From Spirochaetes bacterium RIFOXYC1_FULL_54_7 (GTDB lineage Bacteria; Spirochaetota; Spirochaetia; Treponematales; UBA12059), in NCBI GenBank assembly GCA_001830645.1, contig MIBM01000294.1, positions 245-6,044 of the forward strand: 5,800 nucleotides of DNA, in the 5' to 3' direction. The notes under the pieces are model-generated. The model was not told the origin of the DNA, searched no databases, and saw only the letters and a program-made list of their open reading frames with translations. Every line of letters starts with the position of its first letter. Position 1 is the first letter of the stretch. Of this stretch, positions 1 through 5,244 are shown piece after piece. Position numbers and translations under genes: made by a program.

Positions 1-406
1 CCTGCTGGCCTTCCAGGAAGTAGCGGCCATGCAGAAGTGCGCTGGTCCCGGTTTCCCTGAAGAAAGCCTCGTATTCCTTGCGGAACACAGGATCCATGGC
101 TGCCGCAGCATTCCGGTTGAGCAACTGGACCCGCCTTGACGACCCCGCGGCCTCTGCCAGGCGTTCTTCCAGCCAGCGCGAGAAGGGGGTTGGCAAGTCG
201 CTGTATTCGAAGGTGAAGGTGCCGAAGGCCGCCCGCACGCTGGGCATGTAGTAGTTCTCTGCTATGGTGTCCAGGACAATGGCAGGGTCGGAGGGCTGGT
301 TTGCCTGCCCGGTGGCCAAGCCTGTGCAGACCACAATCAGGATTGCAAGGACTGCTGAAGTGGCGTGTCTGCTCGATTTGCGCACTTCTCTCATTTTTGT
401 TCCCAT
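1..406 (-). CDS. Exported protein with possible FlgO/TolB-N-like domain, 5' part only
   Basis: The first 135 codons are present; the rest lies beyond the left edge. The start at 404-406 is chosen because AGGAG (413-417) sits six bases upstream; the in-frame ATG at 392-394 is spaced less well. Residues 1-35 form a signal sequence: a basic start (KMREVRKSSRH), a hydrophobic core (AVLAILIVV) and a likely signal peptidase I site near ATGQA. The single Cys (LIVVC) lacks a small residue before it, so a lipoprotein is less likely, although spirochaete lipoboxes are relaxed. The mature part includes AFGTFTFEYSDLPTPFSRWL, then a run ending in LLNRNAAAAMDPVF and LLHGRYFLEG. This order (beta strand, helix of a 'whole-array' type, strand, NR motif) recalls the FlgO/CsgG/TolB-N fold of envelope proteins. 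That assignment is from memory and tentative; the exported nature is much surer. It follows the SEC-C gene by 55 nt with no evident terminator, so co-transcription is likely. Confidence 0.7.
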   Translation of the reverse strand, partial: MGTKMREVRKSSRHATSAVLAILIVVCTGLATGQANQPSDPAIVLDTIAENYYMPSVRAAFGTFTFEYSDLPTPFSRWLEERLAEAAGSSRRVQLLNRNAAAAMDPVFRKEYEAFFRETGTSALLHGRYFLEGQQ

Positions 407-438
407 TTTTTTCTCCTGGGGAGGGATTGGTACTGAAC

Positions 439-451
439 CAGGCTGAGCCTG
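439..451. repeat. 13-bp perfect interrupted palindrome between two genes
   Basis: The sequence CAGGCT-G-AGCCTG is a perfect 6+1+6 inverted repeat in the 55-bp gap between the SEC-C stop and the ribosome binding site of the next gene. As RNA it could form a five-pair stem with a three-base loop. No T-run follows, so it is not a standard intrinsic terminator. It could be a small operator, a weak mRNA stem, or chance. Confidence 0.35.
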
Positions 452-461
452 CAGAGGATCA

Positions 462-1571
462 CTACAATTTCCAATGGATCAAACGCTTGAACAGAGGGCT
501 TATCCGGTATTCACCCTTGGAAAGCAGCATGCTATCACTGGTGTCCTCAAGCAAGCCGAGTTCGACAGGATACGTAATCAGACCATAGCCAACTATGCCA
601 TTCAGGTAAGCTCTGAGCATTTCCGGATTCGAGCTGTTGTAGTCTTCCATCAGCGTGGGGAAGGCTTTCATGTACGCATCGACGAGGGTAGTCTCGGGAG
701 TCCGGTTTTTTGCTAGACTTCCCAGAAGATGAAGGTTGAAAACAAAGCTCTGCTGGACCAAGGGGTGCAATGCCCGGTAATCATCCCTGCCTGCGTTCCA
801 GTCTACACCCCAGCCAAGGGCCACGAAAAGTTCATGGTAGATAGTTTCAAGCTTTCCTTGTTCGAACAATTTACGGCCCCGATCGGTGATCGAGAATTTG
901 TATTCATGCAGCTTGATCAGCCCTGCCTTCCTGATGACCAGCCTGGAAAAGTACAGTGACCAGCAATCCTGTTCCTTTACTGGCCTTAGAAAGCTGCGGA
1001 AGCTCTCATCTTTGGTCCGGGGTCCGAATTCCTGGTCCCACCAACGCAGGACCATAGCCTTTGGAAGGTTCCCCTTGGCAGTGGCTTTTACCGGTCCTGA
1101 TTCAATCAGGAAGTCCAGGAGGGCCATGGTTGCCTTGAGCAGGGGAATTGCCGGCAGGTCCTCGGGGCCAATCTGCCCGGACACCGTGAATATGCTGCCC
1201 AGCTCATCAAAACTGCCATGTAGTATGCTGTGCATCTGATTGGGCGACAGTCCCAGGAAGTCGCTTTCAGGAGTATCCTGCCTGCTTTCAATCATGGATG
1301 CGACGAAGGTTTCCATCTTTGCGGTGGAATTGAAATCCTGATTTTCCAGCGCCTTCCGGAGTTCATGCAGGACGCCCGTTGCCTGGTTCGGCGTGCCCAG
1401 GCGTTCCATGAAGGTCAGGTTTTCGTCTTCTTCCTCAAAGAAGGTTCCCCCGTCCTGTTTGTCGGAAGGCGTGGGGAAGGGGATGATGTTACCTGGCCTG
1501 CCTTGGCAGCAGTGCTTGTATTTTTTACCTGAACCACAGGGGCAAGGCTCGTTTCGCCCTATCTTGTCCAT
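462..1571 (-). CDS. SEC-C zinc-motif protein of unknown function
   Basis: A 369-aa protein with a SEC-C motif at its extreme N-terminus (residues 6-22, RNEPCPCGSGKKYKHCC). The metal ligands would be C10, C12, C21 and C22, as in the zinc-binding tail of SecA, where the same motif sits at the C-terminus and contacts SecB and the ribosome. Residues 26-55 are acidic and probably flexible. The remaining ~300 residues are soluble and mostly helical. They contain LSPNQMHSILHGSFD, a KATAKGNLPKAMVLRWW stretch, a winged-helix-like LVIRKAGLIK...FSITDRGRKLFEQG segment, and VQQSFVFNLHLLG. I recall this motif order from a widespread family of uncharacterised SEC-C proteins, but no function can be given. 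There is no signal peptide or membrane segment, so it is cytoplasmic. No Shine-Dalgarno sequence precedes the ATG; the gene appears to have its own promoter and a leaderless start. GC content looks lower than in the gene upstream (about 43% in 841-900 against 67% in 3001-3060), which could reflect separate origin. Confidence 0.88.
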   Translation of the reverse strand: MDKIGRNEPCPCGSGKKYKHCCQGRPGNIIPFPTPSDKQDGGTFFEEEDENLTFMERLGTPNQATGVLHELRKALENQDFNSTAKMETFVASMIESRQDTPESDFLGLSPNQMHSILHGSFDELGSIFTVSGQIGPEDLPAIPLLKATMALLDFLIESGPVKATAKGNLPKAMVLRWWDQEFGPRTKDESFRSFLRPVKEQDCWSLYFSRLVIRKAGLIKLHEYKFSITDRGRKLFEQGKLETIYHELFVALGWGVDWNAGRDDYRALHPLVQQSFVFNLHLLGSLAKNRTPETTLVDAYMKAFPTLMEDYNSSNPEMLRAYLNGIVGYGLITYPVELGLLEDTSDSMLLSKGEYRISPLFKRLIHWKL

Positions 1572-1577
1572 CCACCC

Positions 1578-1606
1578 ATTATAAAACTCTTTGTGCCAAT
1601 GAGCAA
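1578..1606 (-). promoter_or_regulatory. Sigma-70-type promoter of the SEC-C gene
   Basis: A perfect TATAAT (1583 down to 1578) is preceded, with a 17-bp spacer, by TTGCTC (1606 down to 1601), which keeps the important TTG of the -35 box. Six bases (GGGTGG) separate the -10 box from the ATG. The usual start point then falls on position 1571, the A of the start codon. The site lies in the only non-coding stretch between the transglycosylase stop and the SEC-C start. The -10 box is strong; the -35 box is only a partial match. Confidence 0.6.
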
Positions 1607-1627
1607 ATAAGGAGGTTTCACGAACCG

Positions 1628-4057
1628 CTATTCTCCCAGCAAGCTGGCAAGGAAACCATGGAGGTCCTGCTCGTAATACAGGGCTGCATAGGCCATGGTT
1701 GCCGCGACCACATTCCTGCCGTACTGGCGGGTTTCAGCATAGTCCAGCACTTCCAGAAGCAGATCCTGGGGTAGAAGGCCATACTGGTTTTCCCAGCGGC
1801 GGAAGCGGGTGGGGCCGGCATTGTACGAGAAAATGGCCGGCATGAAGCGTCCGTTCAGGTTGTCCAGTATTCGCTTGAAGTACGAAGCACCAAGAACAAG
1901 ATTGTCTGCTGGCTTGGTTATGTCGTAGTCGGTCAGCCTGAGGCGGCCAGCGGTTTCGGCGGCGGTCGCCGGCATGAGCTGGGCAAGCCCGACCGCTCCG
2001 GCGCTGGAAACAACCTCCGGCTGGAAGAGGCTCTCGGACCGGACCAAGCCAGACAACAGGGCTTCCGGCAGGCCAAAGCGCTGGGCGGCAGCAGCTGTTT
2101 CGTCGGGAAAAGCCTTGGGCCAATACAGTTCCCTGTCCTGCCTGGATGGCACATAGCCGGTGCGCGAGAAGAGTGGTGCTATGGCCCGGATGGCCGAACC
2201 ATGGTCTCCAGCCTGGGCCAAGGCTTCCGCTACAGCACGTATTGTCGATGGTTCCAGCCCTCGGTAGGCTGCCCCCAGTTCAGTGCGGACCTTCCCAGCC
2301 AGGCCAAAGCGTATCATCCCCCTGGCAAAGGCGTCGGCCTCGCCCGGAGTCTCTGCTTCGATGGCAGGTGCAGTCCGGTTGACGTCCACCTGTACGGTCT
2401 GTCCTGTAGCTTCCTGCGCTGTGGACTCCCGGGCAGTGGTGTCCTGGGCGGTGGCTCCCTGTACTGCGGAGTCGTTGTGCGGTCCAGGGGGCGGCTCCGG
2501 GGAACCCGGACCATCAGCCGGCTCAACCAGAGGCAGGCCCAGGTGGTAGGCTGCCAGCAAACGGTACCAGGGGTCGGCATCCTGCCTGTAGGCCCGGTCC
2601 AGGGCCGCTGCTATGTATGCATCGACAGAAACTTCCTGACCATTGGATACCAGGTTCCGGACTTGCCCGGCGCTAATGAGACCTGTGGCGGCTGCCCTGG
2701 CACCCAGGTAGTCAAGCCTGGCCCTGTCCCTCGGGGTTGCACCTGGGAAGGTATTTCCCACGGATCCCGCTGCGGTGATGCCGGATGAAGTGCTTCCAGT
2801 AGGAGCCGCGGCTGCGATGATGGCCGCGAGCACAGTCCCGGAGCGGTCGGCCAGGGCCTTCCTGGACAGGGGTTCCAGGAGGTCGGAGTAGTACGCCGGG
2901 TTATCAGTGGATGCATAGGCTTTGGCCAGCACTGCCACGGCTTCGGTACTGGAATACCTGGATCTGGCTTCTGCCTCGTACCACAGGGCGGCGTCAAGGT
3001 CGGTTGCATCCATAGCCAGTTCTGCGGCTGCCGCGAAAAGCGAGGCTGCCTCGCCCCAGCGTTCGGCTGCCCGGGCAAACCTGCCTGCCCAGAACAGGTG
3101 CAGGTAGGCCGTCCGAGGATCGATGCCTTTGGCTCCGGCCCGGTTTGCAAGAAGGGCAAAGATGGCCTCTCCCTCGGAGCGTGAGCCAAACAGGAAGGCC
3201 CTGGCCAGGTCCGACAGGGCGGGGCGAGCCAGGCTGGAGGCCAGCAGGGCTCCGGCCTCTGCATCGAGGCGGTCGGGAGCGGGGAAAGTCAAAGTGTGGT
3301 AACGCCTGAAAGCCAGCACCGCTGCTCCGTAATCCCTGGTGCCGGACAAAACACGTGCCTGGGCAAGCAGCAGTTCCTGCTGGTTCAAGGCTCCCATAGC
3401 TTCCGGATGGGACTGGATTGCATCGATGATCCCTGCCATGGCCTTGTACCAGGCGGTGCTGCCGGACATCCCCAGGAGAAACCGGAACTCAGCCACGAGT
3501 ATCCTGGTGCCTTCCGGGGTTCCCAGTTCCAGCGCAGCCTGCATCATGCCCGCGCTTACAGTGATTTCGTTGCCTGCGGTCTCTTCCGGGTAATCTGTCA
3601 GGAGCCTGGTCCAGGTGTTCAGGGCCTGGACATGCCGGCCTGTCATGGACAGGGCTTCTGCCTCCGTGCTTGCCCTTGTCCACGGAGAGAGGTTCTTGCC
3701 ACCCTCGGAGATGGCAAAGGCCAGCAGTCCGGGGCTGTCACCCTGGGACCTGAGCAGGCGAAGGTAGTGCTCAGCGGCAAGCCTGGCATACAGACCGGTC
3801 TCATAAGTTGCCGCTGCTGAAAGGAGCTGCCTGGCAGAATCCTGGTCCTGTCTATCTTCGGCCTGCATGGACATGAACAGGAGGGTTCCCGGACCCAGAC
3901 GGGTCAATTCAGAAAGGCGTGCTCCTGCGGGAAAGGGCAGGCTGCGGCCTGATCCAAGAGCGTCAAGCCATTCCGCCTCGGAATGACCAAGGATAGTTCC
4001 GGCCGAACAGGCCGAAACCAGAACAAGGAGGAATATGCCCATGACCAGGTTCTTCAT
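1628..4057 (-). CDS. slt: Slt-type lytic transglycosylase lipoprotein
   Basis: An 809-aa enzyme predicted to cleave the MurNAc-GlcNAc bond of peptidoglycan, forming 1,6-anhydroMurNAc ends. The start at 4055-4057 gives a lipoprotein signal (MKNLVMGIFLLVLVSAC, lipobox VSAC, lipidated C17), so it is envelope-anchored. The reading frame stays open to 4213, but that extension would bury the signal and run across the terminator. Residues ~20-510 are Ala-rich and helical with TPR-like segments (for example AERWGEAASLFAAAAELA near 330), resembling the superhelix of Slt70. A Gly/Ser/Thr linker lies near 414-440 and a Pro/Thr-rich insert with pentapeptide repeats near 515-570. The SLT domain occupies ~645-805: catalytic Glu E675 in VRSES, GLAQLMP (690-696), SYNAGP around 745, and YAETRQYGRNV near 773-783. 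All hallmark motifs are intact. The protein is longer than E. coli Slt (about 645 aa), which is soluble. The Shine-Dalgarno match is poor, and a terminator lies 22 nt upstream of the start. Confidence 0.93.
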   Translation of the reverse strand: MKNLVMGIFLLVLVSACSAGTILGHSEAEWLDALGSGRSLPFPAGARLSELTRLGPGTLLFMSMQAEDRQDQDSARQLLSAAATYETGLYARLAAEHYLRLLRSQGDSPGLLAFAISEGGKNLSPWTRASTEAEALSMTGRHVQALNTWTRLLTDYPEETAGNEITVSAGMMQAALELGTPEGTRILVAEFRFLLGMSGSTAWYKAMAGIIDAIQSHPEAMGALNQQELLLAQARVLSGTRDYGAAVLAFRRYHTLTFPAPDRLDAEAGALLASSLARPALSDLARAFLFGSRSEGEAIFALLANRAGAKGIDPRTAYLHLFWAGRFARAAERWGEAASLFAAAAELAMDATDLDAALWYEAEARSRYSSTEAVAVLAKAYASTDNPAYYSDLLEPLSRKALADRSGTVLAAIIAAAAPTGSTSSGITAAGSVGNTFPGATPRDRARLDYLGARAAATGLISAGQVRNLVSNGQEVSVDAYIAAALDRAYRQDADPWYRLLAAYHLGLPLVEPADGPGSPEPPPGPHNDSAVQGATAQDTTARESTAQEATGQTVQVDVNRTAPAIEAETPGEADAFARGMIRFGLAGKVRTELGAAYRGLEPSTIRAVAEALAQAGDHGSAIRAIAPLFSRTGYVPSRQDRELYWPKAFPDETAAAAQRFGLPEALLSGLVRSESLFQPEVVSSAGAVGLAQLMPATAAETAGRLRLTDYDITKPADNLVLGASYFKRILDNLNGRFMPAIFSYNAGPTRFRRWENQYGLLPQDLLLEVLDYAETRQYGRNVVAATMAYAALYYEQDLHGFLASLLGE
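2399..2473 (-). repeat. Five tandem 15-bp units coding a degenerate pentapeptide
   Basis: Within the transglycosylase, residues 529-553 read DSAVQ-GATAQ-DTTAR-ESTAQ-EATGQ, followed by a partial TVQ. Each 15-bp unit ends in CAG or CGG. The consensus is [DGE]-x-[AT]-[AVG]-[QR]. It sits in the Pro/Thr-rich linker just before the C-terminal part and is probably an unstructured spacer that grew by in-frame duplication. Confidence 0.75.
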
Positions 4058-4079
4058 CGGCAGGGAATTACGGAGCCTT

Positions 4080-4107
4080 AAAAAAAAAGACGGAAGCTGT
4101 GCCTCCG
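4080..4107 (-). terminator. Intrinsic terminator after the Hsp70-like/LysM gene
   Basis: Reading the minus strand, CGGAGGC (4107-4101), loop ACA (4100-4098) and GCTTCCG (4097-4091) form a seven-pair stem with one G-U pair. Two bases later comes a run of nine T (4088-4080). The position, 24 nt past the stop codon at 4131, is typical. It is unidirectional: nothing T-rich follows on the plus strand. It is unusual in that only 22 nt separate it from the next start codon. Confidence 0.88.
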
Positions 4108-4114
4108 CCCCTTT

Positions 4115-4129
4115 ACCACCGAAGGCGGC
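4115..4129 (-). promoter_or_regulatory. Hairpin directly before the terminator, possible attenuator element
   Basis: On the minus strand GCCGCC (4129-4124), loop TTC and GGTGGT (4120-4115) can form a six-pair stem with two G-U pairs, starting just after the LysM gene stop codon. Its CCGCC (4128-4124) could instead pair perfectly with GGCGG (4109-4105), which overlaps the 5' arm of the terminator. Two mutually exclusive folds are therefore possible, as in attenuators. The pairings are visible; a regulatory role is inference. Confidence 0.3.
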
Positions 4130-4130
4130 A

Positions 4131-5138
4131 TCAACGCGGTGGAATATAGATCCAGGTTCCGGATATGATGAGGTCGGGGTTAGTAAGCTTGTTCGCTTTG
4201 GCAATGTTTCCATACAACCATGGTGTCCTGTAATAAGCTATGGATAGATCCCACAGGGTATCACCCCAGCGTACCTTGTACCAGACACCGGGCGCTTTCG
4301 CACCGCCTGTGGCAGCAGGCGGACTTGCAGGAGGTGCCGCCTGGACGGGCGTGGCAGTTGCGGCTGGTTTGGAGGCTGGAGCAGGAGTTGAGGCAGGTGC
4401 CGATGTGGCGGCTGAGGCAGCCGGGGCAGCCAGGGCTGGCGCAGGAACAACAGCGGCCTGTACGGTTGCCGGAGTAGTCGGGGGTGCGGGAGCCCTGTCT
4501 GCGGTAACCTGGAAGATCATGTAGGCCAGGCCGCACAGTATGATGACCGCTACGGCGGCCAGCAGACCAATCAGCAGGGGAGACGCCTTCTTCCTTTCCG
4601 GGGTTTCATCCTCCAGGGCATCTTCCTCGAAACTGAAGGGGATGGATGAGGCCGATCCGGCCGTTCCAGTACCTGAATCATCCGATTCGGGGATGTCGAA
4701 ATCAAAGGGACTATCATCACCAGCCAAGCCTGTTGTGTCATACTCTGATCCGGAAACGCTTTCCGAGTCCTGGAAGTCGAAATCGGGGATTTCGTATTTT
4801 TCTTCCTCTGCAAGGGCCTTGAGGGAGACGGTCAGGGTCTGGTGCTCGCCGGTAGCCTCTTCAAGGGCATAGGCGTTCAGGTTGCCTTCTTCGTCCAGAC
4901 CAAGGTCCAGCCTGATGTCCGGGCTGCCTCTGGCCCCCGGCGGGATGTTTTCTATGATGAGACTGCCTATGTAGGTGCTCTCGCTGACATCCTCTTCCGT
5001 ATTGCGGTAGACATCGATCTGGACGCTCGCCTGATCGTCCTTGACCGTGGTTACCACTAGCCTTTTCTTGACGGGCTGCCCGTCTTCGAGTATTGGATAA
5101 AATTTACCGTCCGCAAGGCGGATACCGATCTTGGCCAT
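4131..5138 (-). CDS. Membrane protein: cytoplasmic Hsp70 substrate-binding-like domain plus periplasmic LysM domain
   Basis: A 335-aa single-pass protein. The start at 5136-5138 has GGAAG six bases upstream; upstream in-frame codons look non-coding. Residues 1-107 align along their length with the DnaK beta-sandwich substrate-binding domain: GIRLADGK matches GIETMGG, DDQASVQIDVYRN matches DNQSAVTIHVLQG, and IPPGARGSPDIRLDLGLDEE matches the [20 protein letters not shown] region. By DnaK numbering from memory, pocket residues I401, V436, I438 and I472 correspond to I6, V39, I41 and I75; M404 and A429 become A9 and V32. The ATPase domain, interdomain linker and helical lid are absent. Residues 108-181 are acidic with three P-F-x-F motifs. 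RKK (182-184) before the helix at ~187-211 predicts a cytoplasmic N-terminus. An Ala/Pro linker (216-282) leads to a LysM domain (286-333: WYKVRWGDTLWDLS, IAKANKLTNPDLI, IYIP), which binds peptidoglycan glycan. Likely role: linking a peptide-binding module to the cell wall; no enzymatic function is visible. Confidence 0.85.
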   Translation of the reverse strand: MAKIGIRLADGKFYPILEDGQPVKKRLVVTTVKDDQASVQIDVYRNTEEDVSESTYIGSLIIENIPPGARGSPDIRLDLGLDEEGNLNAYALEEATGEHQTLTVSLKALAEEEKYEIPDFDFQDSESVSGSEYDTTGLAGDDSPFDFDIPESDDSGTGTAGSASSIPFSFEEDALEDETPERKKASPLLIGLLAAVAVIILCGLAYMIFQVTADRAPAPPTTPATVQAAVVPAPALAAPAASAATSAPASTPAPASKPAATATPVQAAPPASPPAATGGAKAPGVWYKVRWGDTLWDLSIAYYRTPWLYGNIAKANKLTNPDLIISGTWIYIPPR

Positions 5139-5167
5139 GTCATGCTTCCGTTTCTTTCGAAATAGAG

Positions 5168-5184
5168 AAGGGAGTACTTCCCTT
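5168..5184. repeat. Inverted repeat upstream of the Hsp70-like/LysM gene
   Basis: AAGGGA and TCCCTT flank a five-base centre, making a six-pair stem 29 bp upstream of the start codon. On the minus strand it is followed by CTCTATTTC, which is too poor in T for a convincing sirtuin terminator. It may be an operator, a weak terminator or a 5'-leader stem. A possible -10 box (TATACT, 5225-5220) lies upstream of it but has no good -35 box. Confidence 0.35.
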
Positions 5185-5244
5185 ACCGTATAGTATCGAC
5201 AATATTCAGAGGAATTTCGAGTATATCCGCTTTTTTCTTTCCAG

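Noticed and set aside
1609..1615. AAGGAGG on the plus strand resembling a ribosome binding site
   Set aside because: No start codon at a suitable distance and no plus-strand gene follows.
1611..1627. GGTT/AACC stem after the transglycosylase stop as a terminator
   Set aside because: Only four base pairs and no T-run.
2201..2788. Long plus-strand open frame of 195 codons, and similar ones at 3296-3820 and 886-1239
   Set aside because: They lie opposite strongly supported genes, show no recognisable domains and are expected shadows in GC-rich coding DNA.
2611..3264. Minus-strand open frame of 217 codons within the transglycosylase gene
   Set aside because: Alternative frame of the real gene, rich in Pro/Arg/Ser with no domain pattern.
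4058..4213. Upstream in-frame extension of the transglycosylase by 52 codons
   Set aside because: It would place the lipoprotein signal in the interior of the protein, overlaps the end of the LysM gene and runs through the terminator.
4293..4493. Ala/Pro-rich segment of the LysM protein as a tandem repeat
   Set aside because: It is low-complexity linker sequence without a fixed repeat unit.
5220..5225. TATACT as a promoter -10 box for the Hsp70-like/LysM gene
   Set aside because: Five of six bases match, but the 17-bp spacing leads to ATAACT, a poor -35 box, so it is only mentioned and not listed as a promoter.
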